DNA of 47,017 nt, from the NCBI GenBank assembly GCA_039809125.1, contig JBDHUM010000003.1, forward strand, positions 1-47,017, given 5' to 3'. Position 1 is the stretch's first letter, and every line of letters begins with the position of its first letter. Shown piece by piece: positions 14,461 to 22,315 of this stretch. The stretch comes from SZUA-359 sp039809125. GTDB lineage: Bacteria; Patescibacteriota; Saccharimonadia; Saccharimonadales; Saccharimonadaceae. Made by a program: the position numbers and the translations under genes. The notes beneath the pieces were generated by a model. That model saw only the letters and a list, made by a program, of their open reading frames with translations, ran no database searches and had not been told where the DNA came from.

Positions 14461-16089
14461 ATGGGTCGAGTTAGCCGGGTAGTAAGTAAAGCAAATCAGC
14501 GGCTCACTATACAATCAGCCGCTATTTTACTTGCGAGCTCAACCCTACTTGCCAGCTTCTTAGGTCTTTATCGCGATCGCTATCTCAATGGGCTATACTA
14601 CGATACGTATAAGGTTGGTCTCGATGCGTACACCTATGCATTTTCGATTCCAGACTTTATGTTTTTCATTTTGGTTTCAGGTGCACTGAGTGTAACATTT
14701 ATTCCTGTCTTCAATCAACGACTAGCAACTGGTAATAAGAAATCGGCTTGGGAACTGAGTTCGAGCATGATTAATTTTATGGCGATCCTTACTTTAGCTG
14801 CTAGTATTTTGATTATGATTTTTGCAGGGCCGCTAATTAACTATGTGATCGCACCAGGACTTGAAGAGTCGGGACGCGGCTTGGCGATTAGTATGATGCG
14901 GGTGATTGCAATCAACCCATTCTTGTTTGCAATTGCGACCGTAATTGCGAGTATGCAGCAAGCGATTGGTCGATTTACGTTTTATGCGTTGGCTCCCACC
15001 ATTTACAACATCGGTATCATTATTGGTGCAACCGTATTTGTAAATGGTATCACACTGTTTGGTATTGAAATTTTCGAGGGCGGCATTATGGGCGTGGCGC
15101 TCGGTGTGGTGCTTGGATCAATCATGCAACTTATTGTCAGCGCAATTGGTCTGGTTGGCGTTGGGTTTGATTATGATTTTAAAATTTACTGGAAAAACAA
15201 GGGTTTTCTCAAAACCATCCGAATGCTGCCAGCTCGATCGATTGATCAAGGCATGGATTATATCGTTGGTATGGTTGAACTGCGCCTAGCTTCACATATG
15301 GAAACGGGAGTTGCTCGCGCGTACCAGCAGGCCACAGCATTGCACTTAATGCCGATCAATTTGATTGGTGTAGCGATTAGCACAGCGGCTTTTCCTCGTT
15401 TGACAGAGTCACTTGGTCTAGGTAAATCTGATGAATTTCGTCAACAGCTACAAAAGCTAATTCGCGTTATTGTATGGTTAGCGCTGCCGGTAGCGATTAT
15501 CACTTACTTTGCTAGGGGGTACGTTGTTAGCTTTATTAAAGATGGCGGAGATGTTTTAATCGCGACAATTTTAGGAGCGCTTGTCGTAGCGATTCTATTT
15601 CGTACGATTTACCATATTGCAGCTCGCAGCTTTTATGCTCAGCAAGATACGAAGACACCGCTTTATATTTCAATTTTTTCAATTAGTCTCAATATTGTCC
15701 TTGCATTATGGTTTACGCAGGTACTAAACAAGGGTGCATTTGGGCTTGCCTATGCTCAGTCGATTGTGGCTGTTGTTGAAGTAGCGATTCTGCTCGTTAT
15801 TATGAATAGGAGAGCCGGATTCAAACTGATTGATAAACCATTTATGCGTGGCATTGGGTTGATGTTAAGTGCCAGTGGTTTTATGACGGTGGTTACTTAT
15901 ATCATGGTGCAACTACTTCAACTTGAGGGCGACGATCTTGGTATTGCTACAACCTTACCAAAGTTTAGTATCATCGTTGTTACAAGTGCTGCGGCCTACG
16001 TTTGGTTTAGCTATTTGCTTAAGATTGAAGAGGCCACGCCGGTTGTTAAAAAAATACAGTCGATTGCTTTTGGTAGGAGAGTTCGGTGA
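14461..16089 (+). CDS. murJ: Lipid II flippase MurJ
   Basis: A 542-residue polytopic protein of the MOP/MurJ (MviN) family, which moves the peptidoglycan precursor lipid II across the membrane. It has about 14 hydrophobic segments. The N-terminus shows LASFLGLYRDRYLN and SGALSVTFIPVFNQ, then ALAPTIYNIGIIIGA, and later RSFYAQQDTKTPLYIS, all typical of MurJ. The last helix ends in a basic tail. It lies 12 nt after ftsH, and its stop codon overlaps the GTG start of the lepA N-terminal gene, so the three are probably cotranscribed. Confidence 0.93.
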   Translation: MGRVSRVVSKANQRLTIQSAAILLASSTLLASFLGLYRDRYLNGLYYDTYKVGLDAYTYAFSIPDFMFFILVSGALSVTFIPVFNQRLATGNKKSAWELSSSMINFMAILTLAASILIMIFAGPLINYVIAPGLEESGRGLAISMMRVIAINPFLFAIATVIASMQQAIGRFTFYALAPTIYNIGIIIGATVFVNGITLFGIEIFEGGIMGVALGVVLGSIMQLIVSAIGLVGVGFDYDFKIYWKNKGFLKTIRMLPARSIDQGMDYIVGMVELRLASHMETGVARAYQQATALHLMPINLIGVAISTAAFPRLTESLGLGKSDEFRQQLQKLIRVIVWLALPVAIITYFARGYVVSFIKDGGDVLIATILGALVVAILFRTIYHIAARSFYAQQDTKTPLYISIFSISLNIVLALWFTQVLNKGAFGLAYAQSIVAVVEVAILLVIMNRRAGFKLIDKPFMRGIGLMLSASGFMTVVTYIMVQLLQLEGDDLGIATTLPKFSIIVVTSAAAYVWFSYLLKIEEATPVVKKIQSIAFGRRVR

Positions 16090-16934
16090 ATCAGGCAAAC
16101 ATTCGCAATTTTTGTATTATTGCACATATCGATCATGGTAAATCGACACTGGCAGATCGGATGATGGAATTGACGCATACAGTCGAAAAACGCGATATGA
16201 AAAGTCAGCTGCTCGATAGTATGGAGCTAGAGCGCGAAAAAGGTATTACCATCAAGCTTGCACCGGTAAGGATGAAGTATAAAGACGTCGATTTAAATCT
16301 CATCGATACACCTGGTCACGTTGATTTCAGTTATGAGGTATCACGTAGTTTGCAGGCTTGCGAAGGTGCAGTATTGGTGGTCGATGCCAGTCAAGGTGTT
16401 CAGGCACAGACGCTGGCCAATGTGTATTTGGCGCTTGAGCAAGATTTGGTGATTATCCCAGTGCTTAACAAAGTTGATTTGCCTGCAGCTGATGTACCGC
16501 GCGTGAGTAAAGAAGTGATGAATCTGCTCGGCTGCGACGAAAACGAAATTATAAAAATCAGTGCTAAAACAGGCGAAAATGTCGACCTGGTGTTGGCGGC
16601 GATTATCGAACGTATCCCACCGCCGACTGGCGACACCGCTGCGCCCACCCGCGCGCTGATTTTTGATTCGTACTACGATGATTATCGCGGCGTGATATTG
16701 TACGTGCGTGTGGTTGACGGCGCGATTACCAAAAACGATGCAATATATATGATGGCGACAAAGGCAAACGGACTGGCACTCGAAGTTGGATACTTGTCGC
16801 CAGGCATGACGTCAGATCCTGCACTTGGAACGGGTGAAATCGGCTACATCGTCACCAACCTCAAAACCACCCGTGATGCGCGGGTGGGCGATACGGTAAC
16901 ATTGAAAAAATATATGTTGAAGGTGTCAGTATGA
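16086..16934 (+). CDS. lepA: LepA/EF4 N-terminal part: GTPase and domain II
   Basis: A 282-residue protein equal to the first half of elongation factor 4 (LepA), a ribosome-bound GTPase. All G motifs are intact: AHIDHGKST, REKGITIK, DTPGHVDF, NKVD and SAKTGEN. Domain II follows (DSYYDDYRGVILYVRV to DARVGDTVTLKK). After TLKK the family sequence is replaced by seven unrelated residues (YMLKVSV) and a stop. The rest of LepA is encoded 667 nt downstream. The GTG start overlaps the murJ stop and has AGGAGA five bases upstream. Its TGA overlaps the ATG of the DUF218 gene (ATGA), so translation is coupled. With no G motif damaged and total length conserved, a working two-piece factor is more likely than simple decay. 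Confidence 0.92.
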   Translation: MNQANIRNFCIIAHIDHGKSTLADRMMELTHTVEKRDMKSQLLDSMELEREKGITIKLAPVRMKYKDVDLNLIDTPGHVDFSYEVSRSLQACEGAVLVVDASQGVQAQTLANVYLALEQDLVIIPVLNKVDLPAADVPRVSKEVMNLLGCDENEIIKISAKTGENVDLVLAAIIERIPPPTGDTAAPTRALIFDSYYDDYRGVILYVRVVDGAITKNDAIYMMATKANGLALEVGYLSPGMTSDPALGTGEIGYIVTNLKTTRDARVGDTVTLKKYMLKVSV

Positions 16935-17599
16935 AGCCAAGCAAAGACGACTGGTTACTGCTTGAAACACTTTGGGATTATCTTCTTGTCGAGAGTGAGC
17001 TACCGACTCATGCAGATGCAATTATAGTTGGCGGCTCAGGCGAACAAACTGATGGTGCAGATCGAGCGGCCCAGCTTTATCATGATGGTCGCGCGCAGAC
17101 TATTATCGTTTCAGGCTTTAATAACCCATACTTAACGCGCAACCCTGTGCCGGAGGCGATGTTACTAAGAGATCGTATGGTAAGCTTGGGCGTTCCCGAT
17201 AAAATGATTATTGTTGATAAGAAGGCAGAGAATACTGGTGAAAATATTCTGCATGCAGTAAAAATACTGGCTGAAAAACAGAGTAAAGTTAAGGATATAA
17301 TACTTATCCATAAACCCCACATGACGCGTCGTTTTCTTGCAACCGCTGAAGCGCAGTGGCCATTTCCACAACCGAACCTATATGTCACCAGCCAACCCAG
17401 TTCTATTCGTAAATATTATCGTAGTTACGAATCCAGTGGTGGCGAGAACAAGATGATAGAACTTATGCTAGGAGATTATGAACGAATAAAGCAATATCCG
17501 TCTATCGGTCTTAGTACTACGCAGCCGCGTTCTGATAAAGCCGAGTCTGCGTATAGAGAGTTAATTAGACGCGGCTTTGCTGGAAAGAAGATGGGATAA
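16931..17599 (+). CDS. DUF218/YdcF-like protein inserted inside lepA
   Basis: A 222-residue protein with the DUF218 (YdcF/ElyC/SanA-like) pattern: HADAIIVGGSGEQTDGADRA, AAQLYHDGRAQTIIVSG, EAMLLRDRMVSLGVPDKMII, ENTGEN and ILIHKPHMTRR. Such proteins are linked to envelope maintenance and may bind nucleotides or lipid carriers. This one has no membrane segment, so it is likely cytosolic. Its ATG overlaps the stop of the LepA N-terminal gene, and only two bases separate its stop from the ATG of the LepA C-terminal gene. It therefore sits in a coupled reading chain between two halves of one ancestral gene, at the domain II/III boundary of LepA. Confidence 0.85.
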   Translation: MKPSKDDWLLLETLWDYLLVESELPTHADAIIVGGSGEQTDGADRAAQLYHDGRAQTIIVSGFNNPYLTRNPVPEAMLLRDRMVSLGVPDKMIIVDKKAENTGENILHAVKILAEKQSKVKDIILIHKPHMTRRFLATAEAQWPFPQPNLYVTSQPSSIRKYYRSYESSGGENKMIELMLGDYERIKQYPSIGLSTTQPRSDKAESAYRELIRRGFAGKKMG

Positions 17600-17601
17600 T
17601 T

Positions 17602-18552
17602 ATGGTAGTTGAGCCTTTGCCAGGTTATAAGAATGTGAAGCCGTTCGTTTATGCCGGTTTTTTTCCGGTGAGTAATGAGGAGTATCAAGACCTCAAGGAG
17701 GCGATAGAGAAGTTGAGTCTGAGTGATAGTGCGTTGCAGTTTGAACCTGAGAACTCGCCGGTGCTTGGTTTTGGGGTGAGGATTGGGTTTTTGGGATTAC
17801 TTCACATGGACATTATTCGAGAGCGACTAGAGCGCGAGTATAGTCTTGATCTTGTCGTCACAAACCCGAGTACCGACTACGAAATTACCTTGACAAATGG
17901 CGAAGAGCTGGATATAAAATCGGCCAGCGAGCTTCCTGATCGTGCACAAGTGACGGAGATACGTGAACCATGGATAAAAGGTGAAATTGTGGTGCCACAA
18001 GATTTTATTGGAGCTGTCATTCAACTGATTGTCGCTAAGCGCGGCCGACAAAAAAATCTGAGCTACATCGAAGCGCGCGCGCTGATCAGCTTCGAAGCAC
18101 CGCTGGCCAATCTATTGACTGATTTTTATGATCAGCTAAAAAGTGTTACCAGTGGATACGGGAGCTTCAACTACGAACTTGATGGTTATCGAGCTGAAGA
18201 TTTAGTGCGAGTTGATTTCTATGTTGGTGGTGAAATGGTCGACGCTCTAAGTGTGATGTGCCATCGAACCGAGGCTGATACATTAGGTCGAGACGTAACG
18301 AAAAAACTCAAAGAGGTTGTGCCACGTCAAAGTTTTGAAGTCGCCCTACAAGCGGCGATTGGTGGAAAGTTCATTGCCCGTGAAACGATTGGAGCTTATC
18401 GAAAAGACGTAACGGGATATTTGTATGGTGGCGATGTGAGTCGTAAGAAAAAACTACTTGCCAAACAAGCCAAAGGTAAAAAACGTATGAAACGATTTGG
18501 TAAAGTTGATATTCCTAGTGAAGCATTTACGGTGATGTTGAAACGCGAGTAG
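17602..18552 (+). CDS. lepA: LepA/EF4 C-terminal part: domains III, V and CTD
   Basis: A 316-residue protein matching the second half of LepA. It opens MVVEPLPGYKNVKPFVYAGF, where intact LepA proteins have the linker after domain II. Further blocks are GFLGLLHMDIIRERLEREY, LPDRAQVTEIREPW, ERRG-like VAKRGRQKNLSY, DLVRVDFYVGGEMVDALS and the LepA-specific end (GGDVSRKKKLLAKQAKGKK, then FGKVDIPSEAF). Together with the N-terminal piece the length is 598 residues, like intact LepA (about 600), so nothing essential appears lost. The start ATG is two bases after the DUF218 stop. No own promoter is evident, so expression depends on the upstream genes. Confidence 0.92.
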   Translation: MVVEPLPGYKNVKPFVYAGFFPVSNEEYQDLKEAIEKLSLSDSALQFEPENSPVLGFGVRIGFLGLLHMDIIRERLEREYSLDLVVTNPSTDYEITLTNGEELDIKSASELPDRAQVTEIREPWIKGEIVVPQDFIGAVIQLIVAKRGRQKNLSYIEARALISFEAPLANLLTDFYDQLKSVTSGYGSFNYELDGYRAEDLVRVDFYVGGEMVDALSVMCHRTEADTLGRDVTKKLKEVVPRQSFEVALQAAIGGKFIARETIGAYRKDVTGYLYGGDVSRKKKLLAKQAKGKKRMKRFGKVDIPSEAFTVMLKRE

Positions 18553-18554
18553 TG

Positions 18555-18560
18555 TATAAT
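18555..18560 (+). promoter_or_regulatory. -10 of the nucleotide kinase gene, leaderless spacing
   Basis: TATAAT overlaps the end of the lepA C-terminal part and lies six bases before the ATG at 18567. Confidence 0.55.
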
Positions 18561-18566
18561 CTAACT

Positions 18567-19148
18567 ATGGAAATATCTACAAAAAAACATATTATCACGA
18601 TTGGTGGACTATTAGGTTCGGGTAAATCATCAACAGCCAAACTTGTTGCTAAGCGACTTAATTATAAACATTATTCAGCCGGTGACTTGATGAGGCAGCT
18701 TGCTAAAGAGAACGGCATTGAGGATATTCGTACTTTCAATTTGACTCATAAGGATGATGATAAGTTTGATCGTATGGTGGATGATCGGACGCGGCAAGTC
18801 GGCGAAACAGAGAACGACATTGTTTTTGATGGTCATATGGCATGGTACTTTATCCCACAATCTTTTAAAGTATTTCTTGACCTTAGCGAAGAGGATGCAG
18901 CGAGACGAATAATTACTAACCTTGATGAAGCACGCAAATCTTCTGAAGAAATCGCGGATGATCTGGATGGCTATGTGAAACAATTGATCGAAAGAAAAGA
19001 AGGCAATATTAAACGGTATGATGCAATATATGGAGTTAATCCATATCTATCTGATAAATTTGATCTTGTCATTCGCACAAAGGACTATAGTCTCGAAAAA
19101 GTTGCCGAGGCAGTGATAGTAGCATATCAGGAGTGGTTGCATGGCTAG
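18567..19148 (+). CDS. Cytidylate kinase-like P-loop kinase
   Basis: A 193-residue P-loop kinase starting MEISTKKHIITIGGLLGSG. Walker A is GLLGSGKSS. The features GDLMRQLAKENG, DDRTRQVGETENDIVFDGHM and EDAARRI with a lid rich in Arg/Lys fit the small cytidylate-kinase-like family (archaeal CMP kinase type, AAA_33-like). The likely reaction is transfer of phosphate from ATP to CMP or dCMP; other nucleotides are possible. The ATG at 18567 was chosen because TATAAT lies six bases upstream, which would cut off the longer frame from 18552. Its stop codon TAG is part of the left arm of the hrcA CIRCE operator. Confidence 0.75.
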   Translation: MEISTKKHIITIGGLLGSGKSSTAKLVAKRLNYKHYSAGDLMRQLAKENGIEDIRTFNLTHKDDDKFDRMVDDRTRQVGETENDIVFDGHMAWYFIPQSFKVFLDLSEEDAARRIITNLDEARKSSEEIADDLDGYVKQLIERKEGNIKRYDAIYGVNPYLSDKFDLVIRTKDYSLEKVAEAVIVAYQEWLHG

Positions 19149-19171
19149 CACTCACCTTGATTGAGTGCTAA
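19145..19171 (+). promoter_or_regulatory. CIRCE operator of hrcA-grpE
   Basis: Arms CTAGCACTC (19145-19153) and GAGTGCTAA (19163-19171) with a 9-nt spacer match the CIRCE consensus with one end mismatch. It is the binding site of HrcA. The spacer contains the -35 hexamer TTGATT. The left arm contains the stop codon of the upstream kinase. Confidence 0.95.
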
Positions 19172-19185
19172 TGATTTGCTATAAT
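19157..19185 (+). promoter_or_regulatory. hrcA promoter overlapping CIRCE
   Basis: TTGATT (19157-19162), 17 nt, TATAAT (19180-19185). The ATG follows seven bases after the -10, so the mRNA is probably leaderless. Confidence 0.8.
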
Positions 19186-19192
19186 TAAGTCC

Positions 19193-19900
19193 ATGACAGA
19201 GCGTCAAAGAGCTATCCTTTCAGCCATTATTGAACAATATGCCGAAATTGCCCTACCTGTCGGCAGCGTCACGCTAGCTAAGTTGTTTGGTGTGAGCAGT
19301 GCAACTATCCGTAGTGAGATGGCGCGACTAGAAGAAGCTGGCTATATAACTCAGCCGCACACCAGTGCAGGTCGTATCCCCACAGACAAAGGTTACCGAG
19401 CATACGTGAATGGTATTACGGAGGCTGAACTAAGCGACATGCCAAAACTCGATCGCAGTGCGAGAGCGATTGAGGCTAGAGTACTGCCAAATAGCAAACG
19501 AGCTGATCGAGCGATTCGGGGTGCAGTCGATAGCTTAGTAGAACTTACTCACAATCTTGGTCTTGCGACAATTGGCGACGAATTATATATGAACGGCATT
19601 GGTAATCTATTTAGTCAGCCAGAGTTTCTGCAAAGTAATCATACCCAAGCGGTGGCGATGCTAATTGACAATATTGAACCATGGTTACGTGAAGCCACAC
19701 CGAATGAGCCGCTTAATGTTTTTATAGGTAGCGAGAATCCGGTTGGTAAAACGAGCGGTGCCTCACTAATTATTAGTCGTTTTCGATCACCATTTAGTGA
19801 CAATAGCTACATCGGTGTATTAGGCCCAACAAGACAAGATTACGCAAGAACTATGCGTCTGGTACGACATGTTGGCACAATGCTTGAGCGAATGTTATAA
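19193..19900 (+). CDS. hrcA: Heat-inducible transcription repressor HrcA, short form
   Basis: A 235-residue repressor of the CIRCE regulon. The winged-helix DNA-binding domain is clear at residues 1-70: ERQRAILSAIIEQYAEIALP, VSSATIRSEMARLEEAGYI and the wing QPHTSAGRIPTDKGYRAYV. The C-terminal dimerisation part ends in IGVLGPTRQDYARTMRLVRH, typical of HrcA. Usual HrcA proteins are about 340 residues; the middle inserted region is shortened by roughly 100. It controls its own operon with grpE through CIRCE at 19145, and most likely dnaK and dnaJ, which have the same operator. Confidence 0.95.
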   Translation: MTERQRAILSAIIEQYAEIALPVGSVTLAKLFGVSSATIRSEMARLEEAGYITQPHTSAGRIPTDKGYRAYVNGITEAELSDMPKLDRSARAIEARVLPNSKRADRAIRGAVDSLVELTHNLGLATIGDELYMNGIGNLFSQPEFLQSNHTQAVAMLIDNIEPWLREATPNEPLNVFIGSENPVGKTSGASLIISRFRSPFSDNSYIGVLGPTRQDYARTMRLVRHVGTMLERML

Positions 19901-19930
19901 ATCAGAAAAAGTAAAGGAACTAAAAAAGTT

Positions 19931-20422
19931 ATGGTAAAAAAAGCAGTAAACCAGTCGGACGATCAACAATTGATCGAGCTGACAGCTGATATTCAGCGTC
20001 TTCGAGCTGATTTTGAAAACTATCGAAAGCGCATTGAGACTGAAAAACAGATAGCACGTGAGCAGGGTGAGACTGCGGCCATCGCAAAACTATTGCCAAT
20101 TATTGATACGATCGATCGTGCGGTTGCTCATACTCCTGACGATGTTTCACAACACCCTTGGGTGCTCGGTATTAAAGGCCTCATAAAGCAACTTGACACT
20201 ATGTTATCGAGTCTCGACGTCAATCGTATTGAAGCATATGAAGGTGTTCATTTTAATCCCGAAATTCACCAAGCGGTGCAATTTGATGAGGACTCGGAGG
20301 GTGACATTGAGGTGGTTACTGAAGAGCTTCAAGCTGGTTATTTACACAAGGGCAGACCGATGCGACCAGCCATGGTTCGTGCTGGGCGAACGCAATCAAA
20401 CAAAAACAAGAACAAGTACTAA
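19931..20422 (+). CDS. grpE: Nucleotide exchange factor GrpE
   Basis: A 163-residue cochaperone that releases ADP from DnaK. The N-terminal coiled coil includes ADIQRLRADFENYRKRIETE, and the beta domain has GVHFNPEIHQAV and EELQAGYLHKGRPMRPAMVR, the signature of GrpE. It ends in a basic KNKNKY tail. It follows hrcA by 30 nt under the same CIRCE promoter, with AAAGGA about 13 nt before the ATG. DnaK and DnaJ, its partners, are encoded at 23987 and 29138. Confidence 0.95.
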   Translation: MVKKAVNQSDDQQLIELTADIQRLRADFENYRKRIETEKQIAREQGETAAIAKLLPIIDTIDRAVAHTPDDVSQHPWVLGIKGLIKQLDTMLSSLDVNRIEAYEGVHFNPEIHQAVQFDEDSEGDIEVVTEELQAGYLHKGRPMRPAMVRAGRTQSNKNKNKY

Positions 20423-20468
20423 CACTAAAAGCTGCTTCATGTTATTGCTAGGAGTGTGACGAATCGCT

Positions 20469-20744
20469 TTACTGCTGTGAGGCTTGTTGTTTTTTTGACA
20501 TCTTTCGACGAATAAAGTAGACAGCAGGTCCGACAATCAGCACAAGACCAATTACGAGCGGCAAGATGAAATTGATACCGGTGTCAACTAGACTTCCTCC
20601 AGATGAACCGCCGTTACTTCCACCGTCTGTACCAGTGGTACAAGCTTCGCCGACGTCGTAGCTGCCGGAACCATAGGTATTACAGTTGTAGACGGCTGCT
20701 AAGTTGATAAATAGTGTGTATGTGTTGTGTAGTTCTGTGTTCAT
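20469..20744 (-). CDS. Small surface protein with LVDTG-helix-basic tail
   Basis: A 91-residue protein. The first part holds two Cys in a Tyr/Gly-rich stretch (YNCNTYGSGSYDVGEAC), then a Gly/Ser linker, then LVDTG, a hydrophobic helix of about 20 residues (FILPLVIGLVLIVGPAVYF) and the basic tail IRRKMSKK. The order LxxTG, helix, positive tail copies a sortase-type cell-wall sorting signal, but the LPxTG proline is Val. No clear N-terminal signal peptide is seen. No ribosome site precedes the ATG; TACAAT seven bases upstream suggests a leaderless mRNA. It is divergent from tatA. Function unknown. Confidence 0.55.
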   Translation of the reverse strand: MNTELHNTYTLFINLAAVYNCNTYGSGSYDVGEACTTGTDGGSNGGSSGGSLVDTGINFILPLVIGLVLIVGPAVYFIRRKMSKKQQASQQ

Positions 20745-20751
20745 AAAAGCT

Positions 20752-20757
20752 ATTGTA
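20752..20757 (-). promoter_or_regulatory. -10 of the LVDTG small-protein gene, leaderless spacing
   Basis: Minus strand TACAAT ends seven bases before the ATG. It overlaps the -35 of the divergent tatA promoter, so the two transcripts may compete. Confidence 0.5.
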
Positions 20758-20782
20758 CTACATAGCGTAAGCAGTGTATACT
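20753..20782 (+). promoter_or_regulatory. Promoter of tatA-tatC
   Basis: TTGTAC (20753-20758), 18 nt, TATACT (20777-20782), with a leader of about 35 nt carrying GAGGGG before tatA. Confidence 0.55.
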
Positions 20783-20822
20783 ACAAAATGAAAATACTTT
20801 AATGTAAGAGGGGAAATACACA

Positions 20823-20993
20823 ATGCCTAGCCTAGGACCTGCAGAGCTTATTATTATTCTGCTTATTATCATCTTTTTGTTTGGCGCAAAGAAGCTGCCT
20901 GAACTCAGCCGTACGATTGGTTCATCAGTAAAAGAATTACGTAACGGTTTATCAGACAGTAAAAAGGATGACAACAAATCACAAAACGGATAA
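20823..20993 (+). CDS. tatA: Twin-arginine translocase subunit TatA
   Basis: A 56-residue protein, short enough to be missed by length cut-offs. It starts MPSLGPAELIIILLIIIFLF, followed by the conserved FGAKKLPELSRTIGSS and an amphipathic helix with a charged tail. Single N-terminal membrane helix, then FG hinge and amphipathic helix, is the TatA/TatE fold; E. coli TatA is 89 residues. GAGGGG stands about 9 nt before the ATG. The tatC gene overlaps its 3' end by 26 nt, so both are made from one mRNA. Folded proteins with twin-arginine signals would be exported by TatAC. Confidence 0.92.
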   Translation: MPSLGPAELIIILLIIIFLFGAKKLPELSRTIGSSVKELRNGLSDSKKDDNKSQNG

Positions 20994-22233
20994 ATCGCGG
21001 CCTTCAGAAACGTCACGTGTAGAGCAGCAAAATCTACCAACGTTTATGGACCATGTTGTTGAACTTCGGGGGAGGCTTTTTTGGGTTGCCGTCGCTTTTA
21101 TCATATCGGCAGCGGCAGCCTATCCTTTCTATGAGCATTTGATCCATATAATTGTCGCGCCGCTCGGCAAACAAGAATTGTACTACACGACACCGGCAGG
21201 TGGTCTCAGTCTGATTATCAAGTTGTGTATGTATGCGGGCATTGTTGGTATGATGCCAGTGTTTATTTATCAATTCTATAAATTTATTTCTCCGGTAATG
21301 AGCCAAAAGAGTGCTCGAAACATTATTGGCTATACGACAGCTTCAGTGATCCTAGCGGCTGTCGGTATTGCGTTCGCTTACTTTGTAAGTTTGCCGGCCT
21401 CGCTTTACTTCTTGACAAATATTGAAGTCGATCAAGTAAGCGCCCTACTCACTCTCGATGCATATTTGTCGTTTATTGCAGCTTATATTATTGCAGGGGC
21501 ATTCTTATTTCAATTGCCGCTCATTATGCTTATCATCAATTCGGTAACGCCGCTTACTCCTGGCAGATTGATGGGGTATCAGCGATTCTTGATCATCGGT
21601 GCTTTTATTGTCGCGGCAATTATTTCACCAACACCCGATGCGGTAAATCAAACGATATTAGCGGCGCCAATTGTACTGATGTACCAGCTAGGCATTATAA
21701 TTTTATGGTTTAAGCACCGTAGATTGAAACGTAAACAACAAAGAGTTGTTAATAATACAATAATACATCAAGCACCAAAAGCAACGAAAACAGCCCCATC
21801 GTTTAATAGTATATCGAAAACAACAGGCTCAGCGCTATCTGTTTTTGCGTCGCAAAAAATCAAGCGGCCAGTAACTGCTTCTAGCACTCAGCTACAGATT
21901 CATACACCTAAGTCACAGGCTCAGCTTAGCAATCGTCCACGATTTCTTGACGGCGTTGCGCCTATTAAGCCTACTAATACGCGACAATTACTACAAAAAA
22001 TCCCTCAAACGACAGTTGCGGTAGAACAAACTACTGTCAATAGACCATCCGTATCGACAGTAGTTTCAAGTAGTTCAAGACGTCCCGTTGATGGATTTTA
22101 CATTCCTCCACGACACACTACAGCCACACCCCAACCTTTATCGCTTGCATCTCGAATGCCATCATTGGGTAGGATTTCGAACCGGACGGAGCAACCGCTT
22201 GATATTAAACCGCGACTGGCGCAAATACAGTAG
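20968..22233 (+). CDS. tatC: Twin-arginine translocase subunit TatC with long cytoplasmic extension
   Basis: A 421-residue protein. Residues of about 25-255 are TatC: MDHVVELRGRLFWVAVAF (usual form HLxELRxRL), SPVMSQKSARNI in place of the usual GLxxxER, six membrane helices, and AIISPTPDAVNQ (usual SPPD). Residues of about 255-421 are an extension not found in ordinary TatC (about 250 residues): rich in Thr, Ser, Pro, Gln and Arg, predicted disordered, with NRPRFLDGVAP and RRPVDGFYIPPRH as local motifs. With both ends cytoplasmic in TatC topology, the tail would be inside the cell. The start overlaps tatA. Confidence 0.92.
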   Translation: MTTNHKTDKSRPSETSRVEQQNLPTFMDHVVELRGRLFWVAVAFIISAAAAYPFYEHLIHIIVAPLGKQELYYTTPAGGLSLIIKLCMYAGIVGMMPVFIYQFYKFISPVMSQKSARNIIGYTTASVILAAVGIAFAYFVSLPASLYFLTNIEVDQVSALLTLDAYLSFIAAYIIAGAFLFQLPLIMLIINSVTPLTPGRLMGYQRFLIIGAFIVAAIISPTPDAVNQTILAAPIVLMYQLGIIILWFKHRRLKRKQQRVVNNTIIHQAPKATKTAPSFNSISKTTGSALSVFASQKIKRPVTASSTQLQIHTPKSQAQLSNRPRFLDGVAPIKPTNTRQLLQKIPQTTVAVEQTTVNRPSVSTVVSSSSRRPVDGFYIPPRHTTATPQPLSLASRMPSLGRISNRTEQPLDIKPRLAQIQ

Positions 22234-22246
22234 TATCAAAAAACGC

Positions 22247-22275
22247 TTGCATCCACAAAACATTTTTGCTACAAT
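22247..22275 (+). promoter_or_regulatory. Promoter of the 58-residue gene after tatC
   Basis: TTGCAT, 17 nt, TACAAT with TGC before the -10. Confidence 0.7.
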
Positions 22276-22315
22276 TCTAGCTACGACGATATAAAAGATA
22301 AAAAAAGGATATAAA

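Noticed and set aside
16910..17615. Intron or transposon explanation for the lepA insert, with GTTGA at both edges as a target repeat
   Set aside because: The two GTTGA copies are in different frames and joining them does not restore LepA; no intron structure, terminal inverted repeat or transposase is visible.
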